This document shows positions 1-7,908 of a stretch of 47,773 nucleotides of DNA, one piece after another; position 1 is the stretch's first letter, and each line of letters opens with the position of its first letter. A model generated the notes under the pieces. That model had not been told where the DNA came from. It did no database searches and worked only from the letters and a program-made list of their open reading frames with translations. The position numbers were made by a program, and so were the translations under genes. This stretch comes from an uncultured Bacilli bacterium (lineage in GTDB: Bacteria > Bacillota_I > Bacilli_A > RF39 > UBA660): assembly GCA_947628065.1 (NCBI GenBank), contig CANQYK010000003.1, positions 1 through 47,773 of the forward strand. Direction: 5' to 3'.

Positions 1-91
1 GACGTTTTAAGCAATAATTTATGTTATGTGTGTTATTTATCGAACTTACTTATTTTCAAAAACTGTCCGTAGGTAAGATAAATGTTAAAAT

Positions 92-116
92 AGAAAGTTA
101 ACTACTTTCTTTTTTT
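92..116 (+). terminator. Rho-independent terminator of an upstream gene
   Basis: A 7-bp stem (AGAAAGT / ACTTTCT) with a 5-nt loop is followed directly by a T run. It would end a transcript entering from the left edge. Nothing else is recognisable in the first 90 bases. Confidence 0.6.
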
Positions 117-141
117 GTCACTTTTTTGGGTCTTCTCTTTC

Positions 142-170
142 TTGAAGATAGTATCTATTTTGTCTACAAT
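142..170 (+). promoter_or_regulatory. sigma-A-type promoter of clpC
   Basis: TTGAAG and TACAAT are separated by 17 bp and lie 24 bp before the clpC start codon. I see no CtsR-type heptad direct repeat here, so regulation by CtsR is not supported by the sequence. Confidence 0.6.
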
Positions 171-193
171 AAATATAGACAAGGAGAGATATT

Positions 194-2488
194 ATGTTTT
201 CAAAATTTAGTGAAGAAGCACAAAAATCATTGATTTTAGCTAGAAAGGAAATGCGTTTATTAAAACATCCATATGTTGGAAGTGAACATTTATTGCTTGC
301 TATTTTATCGATGGATGAATTAAGTCTAACCAAAAAATTAAAAGAATATGGACTAACCTATCAAATCTTTAAAGAAGAGTTAATCAAAATTGTTGGAATG
401 GGAAAGAATAACAACGATTGGTTTTTATATACCCCTTTGTTAAAAAGGGTCATTGAAACAGCTATTTTAAATAGTAAAGAAAACAAAGAAATAGAAGTTA
501 GTGTCAATGAGTTATTTCTATCCTTACTGGAGGAAGGAGAAGGGGTCGCGATTCGTCTATTAATTGGAATGAATATCGATATTGATGAGTTATATCAAGA
601 GTTTTCCACCAATTTTGGGGATAAAAAAAATAGTGGTTTGAAAAAATTATTAATTGATGAATTTTCCGTTAACTTAAACAAACGAGTGGTTGGAAATGAA
701 ATCGATCCTGTTATTGGTCGGGATGTAGAGCTTGATTATATGATTCAAATACTATGTAGAAGAACCAAAAACAATCCCTTATTGATTGGAGAAGCAGGTG
801 TTGGAAAGACTGCCATTGTAGAAGAGCTTGCTCGTCGTATTGTTGAGAATAATGTACCAAAACCATTAAGAGGGAAAACGATTCTATCTCTTTCTATGGC
901 AGGACTTGTTGCAGGTACGAAATATCGTGGTGAGTTTGAAGAACGAGTTGGTAAAATCTTAAAAGAAGTAGAGGAACATGATGAAATTATTGTCTTTATT
1001 GATGAGATTCACACTTTAGTAGGGGCAGGTGGTGCGGAAGGTGCGATTGATGCCTCCAATATCATAAAACCAGCTCTAGCTCGTGGTAATCTTCATTTGA
1101 TTGGTGCAACAACCATGAATGAGTATCATGAGTTTATTGAAAAAGATAAAGCCTTAAATCGTCGTTTTCAACTGGTAGTTGTTGAAGAGCCAACCAAAGA
1201 GAAAACAAAAGAAATTTTAAAAAAGTTGAAACCTTTATATGAAGCCTATCATTCTGTTGTTATTACCGATGAAATGATTGATTTAATAGTAGAGTTATCC
1301 AATACCTATATTTATGATTATTATCAACCAGATAAGGCCATTGATATCTTAGATGAGGTATGTGCGAAAGCAAGCTTAAAACAAGATCGAAAAGATACCC
1401 AATTAAACAAATTAAATCAAGCCCTTCAAAAAGTAATGAAAGAGAAAAAACAAGCCATTTTAAATCAAGACTTTAAGAAAGCATCCAAATTAAAACAAAA
1501 TGAAAGAATGCTTGCCAGTCGTAAAAATGAATTAGAACTTGCTTTACTAGGAAAGAGAAAGCCAAGAAAAATAACCAAAGAAATGATTGCGGATGTAATC
1601 TATTTAAAAACCAAAATACCCGTTTATGAAATTATTAAAGGAAGTAAAAATACGCTTTTAAATTTAGAGAGTTCTTTGTGTGAGAAAATAATTGGACAAG
1701 ATGAAATTATCAAAGACTTATGTAATTTAACCAAAAAAATCCAATTGGGGTTCCAAGAAAAACCAAAAATTCATACCTTTTTATTAAGTGGGAAAACAGG
1801 TGTTGGAAAGACATTATTAGTAAAAGAATTCGCATCACTTCTCTATGGGCAAGATAACTTTATAAGACTTGATATGAGTGAATACAAAGAAGAGCATTCG
1901 ATTAGTAAAATTATAGGGGCTCCTCCTGGTTATGTTGGATTTGAAAATCATTTTACTATTTTGGATCATATTCGAATGCATCCTCATTCTGTTCTTTTAC
2001 TTGATGAAATAGAAAAAGCAAGTCCTGCTATTTTAAAGCTTTTTTTACAAGTTATGGATGAAGGATATTTAAAAGATTCCAAAGGAAGAAAGATTCGCTT
2101 TGATAATGTATTTTTATTTATGACAACAAATTTAGGTAGTAGGAAAGATCATCTTGGTTTTACCATGGATAAAAATGAAAAGAACGAAGAATTGGAAAGC
2201 TTTTTGGGTGTTGAATTTGTAAACCGGATTGATAAACTTTATACATTTAAAAATTTGGATGAAGAAGCGTTAAAAAAAATTGTTTCTTATAAAATTGGCA
2301 TATTAATAAATGCATTTAAGAAAAAAAATATTGAGGTTATTTTATCCCCAAAAATTGTGGATAAAATATTAGAAAGAAGCGAATATGATAAGTTTGGTGC
2401 GAGAAGAGTGGATAAAGTAATTGACGATATGGTAACGCCTCTTATTGTTGATGCTTGGTATCGAGGAGAAAAGAAGGTAACGATTTAG
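194..2488 (+). CDS. clpC: ClpC-type AAA+ protease ATPase / chaperone
   Basis: Class I Clp/Hsp100 unfoldase that in Bacillota feeds substrates to ClpP with adaptor proteins such as MecA. The order is a Clp N-domain (about residues 1-140), a first AAA+ domain with Walker A GEAGVGKT at 199-206 and Walker B IVFIDEI near 264, and a UVR-like coiled segment near 416-450 that distinguishes ClpC from ClpA/ClpB. The second AAA+ domain has Walker A GKTGVGKT at 533-540 and a GYVG pore loop near 577. At 764 residues it is somewhat shorter than typical ClpC (about 810); the N-domain/linker and C-terminus look compact. The ATG follows AAGGAGAG by 5 nt. The usual ctsR-mcsA-mcsB genes are not directly upstream, so control may differ from Bacillus. 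The family assignment is secure; ClpC rather than ClpE/ClpL rests on the UVR segment. Confidence 0.93.
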   Translation: MFSKFSEEAQKSLILARKEMRLLKHPYVGSEHLLLAILSMDELSLTKKLKEYGLTYQIFKEELIKIVGMGKNNNDWFLYTPLLKRVIETAILNSKENKEIEVSVNELFLSLLEEGEGVAIRLLIGMNIDIDELYQEFSTNFGDKKNSGLKKLLIDEFSVNLNKRVVGNEIDPVIGRDVELDYMIQILCRRTKNNPLLIGEAGVGKTAIVEELARRIVENNVPKPLRGKTILSLSMAGLVAGTKYRGEFEERVGKILKEVEEHDEIIVFIDEIHTLVGAGGAEGAIDASNIIKPALARGNLHLIGATTMNEYHEFIEKDKALNRRFQLVVVEEPTKEKTKEILKKLKPLYEAYHSVVITDEMIDLIVELSNTYIYDYYQPDKAIDILDEVCAKASLKQDRKDTQLNKLNQALQKVMKEKKQAILNQDFKKASKLKQNERMLASRKNELELALLGKRKPRKITKEMIADVIYLKTKIPVYEIIKGSKNTLLNLESSLCEKIIGQDEIIKDLCNLTKKIQLGFQEKPKIHTFLLSGKTGVGKTLLVKEFASLLYGQDNFIRLDMSEYKEEHSISKIIGAPPGYVGFENHFTILDHIRMHPHSVLLLDEIEKASPAILKLFLQVMDEGYLKDSKGRKIRFDNVFLFMTTNLGSRKDHLGFTMDKNEKNEELESFLGVEFVNRIDKLYTFKNLDEEALKKIVSYKIGILINAFKKKNIEVILSPKIVDKILERSEYDKFGARRVDKVIDDMVTPLIVDAWYRGEKKVTI

Positions 2489-2490
2489 GA

Positions 2491-2517
2491 GAATACAAGT
2501 TGTATTCTTTTTCTTTT
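2491..2517 (+). terminator. clpC terminator
   Basis: GAATACAA / TTGTATTC is an almost continuous palindrome followed by a T-rich tract. It begins 3 nt after the clpC stop codon. Its T-tract runs into the -35 box of the next promoter. Confidence 0.75.
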
Positions 2518-2544
2518 ACACATTCACATGGCATATGATATAAT
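2515..2544 (+). promoter_or_regulatory. cysS promoter, extended -10
   Basis: TTTACA, an 18-bp spacer, and TATAAT preceded by TGa (an extended -10). The -35 box begins inside the T-tract of the clpC terminator, so terminator and promoter are nested. Confidence 0.7.
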
Positions 2545-2566
2545 AACGTAAAGAGAAGGTGATTGT

Positions 2567-3949
2567 ATGCAAATATATAATACATTAACAAAGAAAGTAG
2601 AGGAGTTTGTTCCAAGAGAAAAGGGTCTTGTTAAAATGTATACCTGTGGACCAACGGTTTATAATTATGCACATATTGGAAACTTAAGAACGTATCTTTT
2701 TGAAGATATATTAGAAAAAAGTTTAATCTATCTTGGTTATCAAGTAAAGCGTGTTATGAATATTACCGATGTAGGACATTTAACAAGTGATGCAGATACC
2801 GGAGAAGATAAAATGTTGAAGGGTGCGAAACGGGAGAGAAAGTCTGTTTTAGAACTTGCTGAGTTTTATACCAAAGCTTTTCAAGAAGATATGAAAGAAC
2901 TAAATATTAAATGGCCTGAGATTGTATCAAAAGCAACTGATAATATTTCAGAATATATTAAAATTATAGAGGTATTACTTGAGAAAGGATATGCTTATCA
3001 AAGTGGTGGTAATGTATATTTTGATACATCAAAAGTAGAAAATTATTATCAATTAACCAATCATAAAGTAGAAGAGATGGAAGTTGGTGTACGAGATGGA
3101 GTAGAAGAAGATCAAAATAAAAAGAACCAAGCAGATTTTGTATTATGGTTTACAAAGTCTAAGTTTGATGATCAAGAGTTAAAATGGGATTCTCCTTTTG
3201 GTGTTGGTTATCCTGGATGGCATATTGAGTGTTCTGGTATTAGTATGAAATATTTAGGAGAATACTTGGATATTCATTGTGGAGGAGTCGATAATATCTT
3301 TCCACATCATACCAATGAAATTGCCCAAAGTGAAGCATATCTTGGACATAAGTGGTGTAATTACTTTATACATGGGGAATATTTAAATGATACGACCGGA
3401 AAGATGAGTAAATCGAGGGGTGAGTTTTTAACGGTTTCTCTTTTGAAAGAAAAAGGGTATTCCCCTTTAATCTACCGATTTATGTGTTTAAATTCCTCTT
3501 ATCGGAAGGTATTGCTATTTTCTTATGAAGCCCTTGATAATGCCAAGAAAGCTTATTTCAAATTAAAAAAGAAAGTAGAATCGTTAAAAGATGAAGGTAG
3601 TTTGGATTCTGATTATTTTACGATTTACGATGAAAAATTTAAGGAAGCATTATCCGATGATTTAAATACTGCCAATGCGATTAGTTTAATTTATGATGTT
3701 TTAAAAAGTGATATTAGCGATAAAACAAAATTAGAATTAATAAAATCTTGGGATAAGGTCTTAAGTCTTGATTTAACAAAAAAAGAAGAACTAAAAGATG
3801 AAAAAGAGATATTAGAAAAAATAGAATTAAGAAAAAAAGCAAAACAAGAGAAAAACTTTGAAGAGGCTGATCGAATTCGTGAGGAATTATTAAAAGAAGG
3901 AATTCGTTTGCTTGATACAAGAGATGGTACAACATATGAGCGAATATAG
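2567..3949 (+). CDS. cysS: cysteinyl-tRNA synthetase
   Basis: Class I aminoacyl-tRNA synthetase that charges tRNA-Cys in the cytoplasm. The Rossmann domain carries the HIGH-type motif HIGN at residues 36-39, preceded by the zinc-ligand cysteine C27 in a CGPTVYN context. The other zinc ligands lie in the WHIECSG and HHTNEIAQSE segments. KMSKS is at 279-283, followed by the DALR-type helical domain. The length of 460 residues is normal. The ATG follows an AAGGTGATT ribosome site. It lies directly upstream of the zinc peptidase, Mini-III and rlmB genes, close to the Bacillus order cysS-mrnC-rlmB. Confidence 0.97.
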   Translation: MQIYNTLTKKVEEFVPREKGLVKMYTCGPTVYNYAHIGNLRTYLFEDILEKSLIYLGYQVKRVMNITDVGHLTSDADTGEDKMLKGAKRERKSVLELAEFYTKAFQEDMKELNIKWPEIVSKATDNISEYIKIIEVLLEKGYAYQSGGNVYFDTSKVENYYQLTNHKVEEMEVGVRDGVEEDQNKKNQADFVLWFTKSKFDDQELKWDSPFGVGYPGWHIECSGISMKYLGEYLDIHCGGVDNIFPHHTNEIAQSEAYLGHKWCNYFIHGEYLNDTTGKMSKSRGEFLTVSLLKEKGYSPLIYRFMCLNSSYRKVLLFSYEALDNAKKAYFKLKKKVESLKDEGSLDSDYFTIYDEKFKEALSDDLNTANAISLIYDVLKSDISDKTKLELIKSWDKVLSLDLTKKEELKDEKEILEKIELRKKAKQEKNFEEADRIREELLKEGIRLLDTRDGTTYERI

Positions 3950-3958
3950 GAGGTTGTT

Positions 3959-4645
3959 ATGTTTTTTGAGTATGTTGGTTATTTGTTTTTAGTGGGAGCT
4001 ATCTTAGTTACTGTAATTGCTGATATTATAGTTTCTAAGAATAATAAAAAGTATGGAAAAGTAGAGATTAAAAAAGATATGACAGGATCTGATATTGCAC
4101 GGAAAATATTAAAGGAGAAAGGCCTTGATTCTATTTATGTAGTAGAATCAACCGATATTTTAACGAATCATTATGATAGTAGTCGTAAAGTCATTCGTTT
4201 AACAAAAAAGGTATATCGTGAGAATACCATAGCAGCAATTTCTATGGCTGCCCATGAATGTGCGCATGCAATACAAGATAAAGAGAATTATATTCCTCTT
4301 AAAATTCGCTCTTTCTTACAACCTTTTATTGTCTTTGCGATTAAGTTTGGTTATGCTATTACTCTTCTTGGACTTTTGTTTCAAATATTTCATCTAGCCT
4401 GGACAGGAATTGCGATGTTAGTCATCTTACTTCTTTTACAACTTTTCCTACTGCCCATTGAAACTGATGCTCGTGATATTGCTTATGAACTAATAAGAGA
4501 TCAAGATTTTCTTACGAAAGAAGAACGTGATTTTACGTATGCCATGTTACGATCTATTTCCATGTCTTATGTGGCACTTTTATTAACAACACCAAAAGAA
4601 GCAATCAAAAAAATTTGTATGATTCTTTTAAATGATGAGGAGTAG
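3959..4645 (+). CDS. YugP-type membrane zinc metallopeptidase
   Basis: Neutral zinc metallopeptidase of the Zn_peptidase_2 family (B. subtilis YugP, about 225 residues). It has an N-terminal membrane segment (residues 3-24), the zinc motif HECAH at 99-103 and two closely spaced hydrophobic segments around 118-165. An acidic ETDARD stretch follows; its E is a likely third zinc ligand (inference). Substrates of this family are poorly defined. It begins 9 nt after cysS behind TAGGAGGTTGTT, so it is probably co-transcribed with cysS. Its insertion between cysS and mrnC differs from the Bacillus order. Confidence 0.85.
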   Translation: MFFEYVGYLFLVGAILVTVIADIIVSKNNKKYGKVEIKKDMTGSDIARKILKEKGLDSIYVVESTDILTNHYDSSRKVIRLTKKVYRENTIAAISMAAHECAHAIQDKENYIPLKIRSFLQPFIVFAIKFGYAITLLGLLFQIFHLAWTGIAMLVILLLLQLFLLPIETDARDIAYELIRDQDFLTKEERDFTYAMLRSISMSYVALLLTTPKEAIKKICMILLNDEE

Positions 4646-4681
4646 AAAGAAATGTAGTAAATTATATAAAATATAAGTTTT

Positions 4682-4720
4682 CATTTCGCAAAAACCAAAA
4701 AAAATGATTTTTGCGAAATG
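4682..4720. other. 13-bp perfect inverted repeat upstream of mrnC
   Basis: CATTTCGCAAAAA at 4682-4694 pairs exactly with 4708-4720 across a 13-nt loop. No T run follows on either strand, so it is not an ordinary terminator. It lies in the leader between the zinc peptidase gene and the Mini-III gene and could be an RNA processing or autoregulatory site. Confidence 0.6.
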
Positions 4721-4777
4721 GATTGTTGTAATGTAAACATGTTATCAATAGAAAAAATAAATGGAATAGGAGTAGAA

Positions 4778-5161
4778 ATGAAAATAGAAGAAATAAATCC
4801 TCTTGTGTTAGCATATCTTGGGGATAGTGTGTATGAGGTATATATTCGTCTTTTTTTAGTTGAAAAGAAGATACCAACCATCAAAGAGCTTCAAAAAGAA
4901 TCGCTTCAATATGTTAGTGCGAAGCAACAAGCAAAATTTTTAAGAGCACTACAAAATAGTTCTTTTTTTCAAGAAGAGGAAGAAGAAATTCTTCGCCGTG
5001 CAAGAAATACAAAAGGACACAAGGCACCAAAGAATTGTGATATTATAACGTATAAACAAGCAACTGCTTTAGAGGCCATTATTGGTTATTGGTACTTGCT
5101 TCATAAGACGGATCGAATCAAACAAGTAATGGAGAAGATATGGGAGATGGAAGAATGTTAG
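4778..5161 (+). CDS. mrnC: Mini-ribonuclease III
   Basis: RNase III catalytic domain without a dsRNA-binding domain, 127 residues, which in Bacillus trims 23S rRNA precursor ends. The signature NPLVLAYLGDSVYEVYIR near residue 8 contains the conserved aspartate and glutamate of the metal site. The second acidic cluster is in the C-terminal helix (ALEAIIGYWYL). I chose ATG 4778 because AGGAG lies 5 nt upstream; an in-frame ATG at 4718 has no ribosome site and falls inside the inverted repeat. It overlaps rlmB by 7 nt, as in the cysS-mrnC-rlmB operons of Bacilli. Confidence 0.93.
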   Translation: MKIEEINPLVLAYLGDSVYEVYIRLFLVEKKIPTIKELQKESLQYVSAKQQAKFLRALQNSSFFQEEEEEILRRARNTKGHKAPKNCDIITYKQATALEAIIGYWYLLHKTDRIKQVMEKIWEMEEC

Positions 5162-5859
5162 TATATGGAAAAAATGTCGCACAAAGTATTTTTCGAAAAA
5201 AAGAGCTTTATCCACAAATAAAAAAAATTTATATGGATGAGAATCTTTTTTTGAAAATGGAAGATGAAATACCCAAAGAATTAAAACCGCTTCTTAAAAA
5301 AAGTAAAAAAAATGAGTTAGATAGTTTGTCAAATGGGCTTCATCAGGGTATAATAATAGACATGGCAAAGTATCTCTATCAAGATATTTCTGTTGTAAAG
5401 GAAAAGGATTATTCTTTTTTACTCCTTTTGGATCATTTAGAAGATCCGCATAATTTAGGAGCAATTATAAGAACTGCAACAGGAGCAGGAGTGGATGCCA
5501 TTATTTTACCACATGATAGAGAAGTTGGGGTTTCTCCTACGGTTGTAAAAACAAGTGCCGGAACTGTTTTTGATCTTCCTTTGATTGAAGTTGTTAATAT
5601 TAAGAAAACAATGGAAGAATTAAAAAAAGATGGTTTTTGGTTTGTTGGTACTAGTATGGATGGAGAAGATTATAGAAAAATTGATTATCGTGGTAAAATT
5701 GCTCTTGTAATTGGAAACGAAGGAAAGGGAATGCGTCGCTTGGTAAAAGAGTCTTGTGACTTTTTAGCGACAATTCCAATGGAACATGATCTTGATAGTT
5801 TAAATGCCTCAGTCGCAGCAGGTATTATGATGTATGAGGTAGTACGCCATAGAAAGTAG
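5155..5859 (+). CDS. rlmB: 23S rRNA (guanosine-2'-O-)-methyltransferase RlmB family
   Basis: SPOUT-class TrmH/RlmB 2'-O-ribose methyltransferase, 234 residues. It has an N-terminal L30e-like substrate-binding domain (MLVYGKN...) and then the three SpoU motifs: motif 1 NLGAIIRTA, motif 2 ALVIGNEGKGM, motif 3 IPMEHDLDSLNASVAAGI, which builds the trefoil-knot SAM pocket. The start at 5155 has GGGAG 8 nt upstream and matches where family members begin; ATG 5140 is in frame but less likely. In Bacillus a NYN-domain gene (yacP) lies between rlmB and sigH; here it is missing. TrmH rather than RlmB specificity cannot be excluded, but operon context favours RlmB. Confidence 0.92.
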   Translation: MLVYGKNVAQSIFRKKELYPQIKKIYMDENLFLKMEDEIPKELKPLLKKSKKNELDSLSNGLHQGIIIDMAKYLYQDISVVKEKDYSFLLLLDHLEDPHNLGAIIRTATGAGVDAIILPHDREVGVSPTVVKTSAGTVFDLPLIEVVNIKKTMEELKKDGFWFVGTSMDGEDYRKIDYRGKIALVIGNEGKGMRRLVKESCDFLATIPMEHDLDSLNASVAAGIMMYEVVRHRK

Positions 5860-5864
5860 GTTAC

Positions 5865-6482
5865 ATGAATTATAAAGATTATAATGATTATGAGCTTCTC
5901 TATTTAATAGAGGAAGAGGATGAAGATGCTTTTGCTTTATTAGAAAAAAAGTATATGCCTTATATTTATAAAGAAGCCCAAACATATTATAAATTATTAA
6001 GTAGTTATGATTTACAAGCGTTATCTTTTGAAGAATTAATTAGTATTGGAAAAACAACGCTCCATCGTACGAGTAAGTGTTTTGATGAGAAAAAGAATAT
6101 TCTTTTTTATACTTATTTTATAAATTGCTTAAGAAATTCCTTTTCTGTTTATCGTAGATCTTTGTTTAGTAAGAAAAATTATATGTTTTCTGCACGACCT
6201 AAAGAATATGATATTGAAGATGTGCTTCCATTAAAGGAGTTAGAAAAAAATAAGAATCCATTGTTTCTTTGTGAAAAGAGAGAAGAAGAGGATGTCCTTT
6301 ATCAATTTATAGTTGATTTAGAAGGGCTAGATCGTTATATTTTTGAACTTTATTATAATGGATTTCGAAATCGTGAAATTGCAGTTTTATTGGATGTAAC
6401 GGTAACACTTGTTAACAGAGTTGTCTATAAAGTGAAACAAAAATTAAAGAAAAGGCTAGAAAATTATAGCAAAGTAGGATAG
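5865..6482 (+). CDS. sigma-70 family RNA polymerase sigma factor at the SigH position
   Basis: A 205-residue sigma factor. The N-terminal DYELLYLIEEEDEDAFALLEKKY segment resembles sigma region 1.2/2 of SigH. A region-2-like segment with aromatic residues (SFEELISIG, TYFINCLRNSFSVYRR) follows, and a C-terminal region 4 helix-turn-helix (RNREIAVLLDVTVTLVNRVVYKVKQKLKK). Its place directly after rlmB is the location of sigH in Bacilli. The middle is divergent, so targets cannot be predicted; it may control competence-like or stress genes rather than sporulation. The start follows AGTAGG by 4 nt, 5 nt after rlmB. Confidence 0.75.
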   Translation: MNYKDYNDYELLYLIEEEDEDAFALLEKKYMPYIYKEAQTYYKLLSSYDLQALSFEELISIGKTTLHRTSKCFDEKKNILFYTYFINCLRNSFSVYRRSLFSKKNYMFSARPKEYDIEDVLPLKELEKNKNPLFLCEKREEEDVLYQFIVDLEGLDRYIFELYYNGFRNREIAVLLDVTVTLVNRVVYKVKQKLKKRLENYSKVG

Positions 6483-6503
6483 AATAAAGATAGGGTGAGT
6501 ATA

Positions 6504-7181
6504 GTGGAGAGAACAGTGAAAAATTGGCAAGAAGAATACCATGAAATAGAAGAGTACCAGAGGGTCTTTTATCTTATGGATTCAACTATGAAATACATTC
6601 ATGAAAATAATTATCAGATTGCAAATTTTGATGGCAATGAAATTATTCTTGGTTTTGATGATCAGACAAAAGAAATTAATTATGTTTTGTATCAAAGTCT
6701 TTTACCTTTTTCAAATGAAGCTGTAGAAGAGATGCATCGAAATATTTATAATCTTGCTTTTTTAGCAATCGGAATTTATAGTTCAACCCTTCCTTATTTA
6801 AAACCAGAGTTTTTAAAGGAAAATTTTAGTCAATTTGAATATTCTCTACCAAAAGATGATATTCGCTATTACCGGGATGTGATTACTAGAAATAATTACT
6901 TTTATTATAGTGATTTTGTAAATGCTCGAAATGAAAGAGAAATAAATACCATCAATAAGGATCTTGAGAAATTAGATGGGAATGGTTCTAGTAAAGGAAG
7001 AAGTATGACAAAAGCAACTGTAGCAGGGCGTTATATGAGTGATGCTTATGATCATGCTTTTACAAGTGATGATAATAAGACAGCTGCTTTTGTAACTAGA
7101 TTTGTATTATCCTTTATTATTATTGCACTTAGTTTATTGATTCCAATTATGGCATATATTTTTGGAATGATAGGAAAGTAA
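6504..7181 (+). CDS. uncharacterised tail-anchored membrane protein
   Basis: 225 residues, family not recognised. A long hydrophilic N-terminal part rich in charged and aromatic residues is followed by a basic, Ser/Gly-rich linker near 160-175 and a single strong hydrophobic segment at the C-terminus (FVLSFIIIALSLLIPIMAYIFGMI), suggesting a cytosolic domain anchored by its tail. The GTG at 6504 is preferred because AGGGTGAG lies just upstream; GTG 6495 in the same frame is the alternative. It follows the sigma gene by about 20 nt and is probably its operon partner, so a regulatory role is possible but unproven. Its last 70 bases and terminator are repeated at 7824-7930. Confidence 0.7.
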   Translation: MERTVKNWQEEYHEIEEYQRVFYLMDSTMKYIHENNYQIANFDGNEIILGFDDQTKEINYVLYQSLLPFSNEAVEEMHRNIYNLAFLAIGIYSSTLPYLKPEFLKENFSQFEYSLPKDDIRYYRDVITRNNYFYYSDFVNARNEREINTINKDLEKLDGNGSSKGRSMTKATVAGRYMSDAYDHAFTSDDNKTAAFVTRFVLSFIIIALSLLIPIMAYIFGMIGK

Positions 7182-7213
7182 AAGACTGCTTCAAATGGAA
7201 GTAGTCTTTTTCC
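7181..7213 (+). terminator. terminator of the sigma/membrane-protein operon
   Basis: AAAGACTGCTTC pairs with GAAGTAGTCTTT (12 bp with one G-T) around a 5-nt loop, followed by T residues. It starts at the stop codon of the 6504 gene. A diverged copy sits at 7894-7925. Confidence 0.8.
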
Positions 7214-7304
7214 TAGAAAAACTAACAATATTCTTTTCCTTTTATTAGAAATAATAAAGGAAAGAAATAAAAAAGTACCGAATCATCTTTCAAATAAAGA
7301 TTAA
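7195..7304 (+). pseudogene. frameshifted toxin-like peptide gene (half-cassette A, copy 1)
   Basis: The ATG lies in the loop of the terminator. The first codons read MEVVFFLEKLT, then a 1-nt deletion relative to copy 2 at 7909-8019 breaks the frame. The remaining sequence still aligns with the toxin body and ends at the homologous TAA. The body matches the C-terminal three quarters of the intact toxins at 7579 and 8294. Confidence 0.5.
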
Positions 7305-7373
7305 GTAAACCAAGTTATTCAAAATACTTAATCCAATGGGAGATGATTTTTTGCTTAAGATTACTCTTAAGCT
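7268..7373 (-). ncRNA. predicted antisense antitoxin RNA of half-cassette A, copy 1
   Basis: A minus-strand promoter at 7380-7408 predicts a start near 7373. The 5' end can fold GCTTAAG / CTTAAGC (7353-7372). The transcript crosses the toxin-like codons and ends at a hairpin (7275-7284 with 7299-7307, one mismatch) followed by a T run on the minus strand. Predicted length is about 105 nt, covering the 3' part of the decayed toxin gene. Confidence 0.55.
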
Positions 7374-7379
7374 ATACTA

Positions 7380-7408
7380 ATCGTATCATAGGTTTTCTTA
7401 TTGGTCAA
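7380..7408 (-). promoter_or_regulatory. antisense RNA promoter, copy 1 A
   Basis: On the minus strand TTGACC, 17 bp, TACGAT, with TGa before the -10 (extended). Confidence 0.6.
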
Positions 7409-7460
7409 TTTTTTTGCGTTATTTTATATACGGGAAAAGCTTAAATTTATAATTGTTCGA

Positions 7461-7489
7461 TTGTATTTTTTGTTTGCTTTTGTTAGAGT
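7461..7489 (+). promoter_or_regulatory. promoter of toxin copy 1
   Basis: TTGTAT, 17 bp, TAGAGT with TGt before the -10. It predicts a start near 7496 and a leader of about 80 nt before the toxin ATG. Confidence 0.55.
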
Positions 7490-7520
7490 GAATTTATGGA
7501 GTATCTGGTTAGTTGTACTT

Positions 7521-7568
7521 CCTCCCTTTTTGAATAAATATTTTAAATTTTAACTTTTAAATGGGAGG
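7521..7568 (+). promoter_or_regulatory. SD-sequestering leader hairpin, toxin copy 1
   Basis: CCTCCC at 7521-7526 is complementary to the ribosome site GGGAGG at 7563-7568. Flanking bases extend the pairing (TAC with GTA outside, TTT with AAA inside). Folding would hide the Shine-Dalgarno, a known feature of type I toxin mRNAs. Confidence 0.6.
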
Positions 7569-7578
7569 TGGTAGTTTT

Positions 7579-7695
7579 ATGGGAATTTTAATATTATTTT
7601 TTCTTGAAAAACTAACTAACATTCTTTTCCTTTTGTTAGAAATAATGAAGGAAAAGAATAAAAAAGTACCTAATCACCATCCTACAGAAGATTAG
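7579..7695 (+). CDS. small hydrophobic peptide, predicted type I toxin, copy 1
   Basis: 38 residues: MGILILFFLEKLTNILFLLL is hydrophobic and long enough to cross a membrane, followed by a charged tail (EIMKEKNKKVPNHHPTED). A strong ribosome site, GGGAGGTGG, lies upstream. The gene has its own promoter, a leader that can hide the ribosome site, a terminator, and a convergent antisense RNA over its 3' end. Size, composition and arrangement match type I toxins such as TxpA, BsrG and Fst, which act on membranes. I see no clear sequence match to any one of them, so this may be a new family. The second copy at 8294 preserves the same residues with conservative changes, which argues for selection on the peptide. 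Confidence 0.7.
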   Translation: MGILILFFLEKLTNILFLLLEIMKEKNKKVPNHHPTED

Positions 7696-7776
7696 GTACA
7701 ACAACCAAACATCTTGGAAGTACCTAACCTCAGGGGGTAGATACTCCTTTTTATTGTATGAGATTTCTCTCATCTA
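7658..7776 (-). ncRNA. predicted antisense antitoxin RNA, cassette B copy 1
   Basis: From the promoter at 7782-7810 the RNA starts near 7776 and runs leftward. It includes the complement of the toxin terminator as a 5' stem-loop, then the complement of the last third of the toxin gene. It ends at a perfect 10-bp hairpin, GTACCTAATC / GATTAGGTAC (7666-7675 with 7690-7699), followed by six T on the minus strand. The length is about 118 nt and the overlap with the toxin mRNA 3' end is about 95 nt. No protein is encoded in it. Confidence 0.65.
7716..7754 (+). terminator. toxin mRNA terminator, copy 1
   Basis: GGAAGTACCTA pairs with TAGATACTCC (one bulge, one mismatch) and is followed by TTTTTATT. 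It lies about 20 nt after the toxin stop and inside the antisense transcript. Confidence 0.6.
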
Positions 7777-7781
7777 CTTGC

Positions 7782-7810
7782 ATTCTATCATAAAAGAACT
7801 TGCTTGTAAA
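7782..7810 (-). promoter_or_regulatory. antisense RNA promoter, copy 1 B
   Basis: On the minus strand TTTACA, 17 bp, TAGAAT with TGa before the -10. Confidence 0.65.
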
Positions 7811-7908
7811 TAGAAAAATTTGTCTGATCCTTTCTTATTATTGCTCTTAGTTTGTTGATTGCAATTATAGAATATATTTTTTGTTAGGAAAGAAAAGGAC
7901 TGCTTCGA

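Noticed and set aside
1..91. Possible tRNA or riboswitch at the left edge
   Set aside because: No cloverleaf or known aptamer pattern could be folded; only a weak CTTAC/GTAAG pairing.
2491..2566. T-box leader before cysS
   Set aside because: The leader is too short and has no T-box sequence; the hairpin is the clpC terminator.
3714..3935. Minus-strand hydrophobic ORF inside cysS
   Set aside because: It is the reverse frame of the Lys/Glu-rich cysS C-terminus, which always reads as Leu/Phe-rich; no ribosome site.
4718..4777. Upstream in-frame extension of Mini-III
   Set aside because: The ATG at 4718 lies inside the hairpin, lacks a ribosome site and adds residues not seen in the family.
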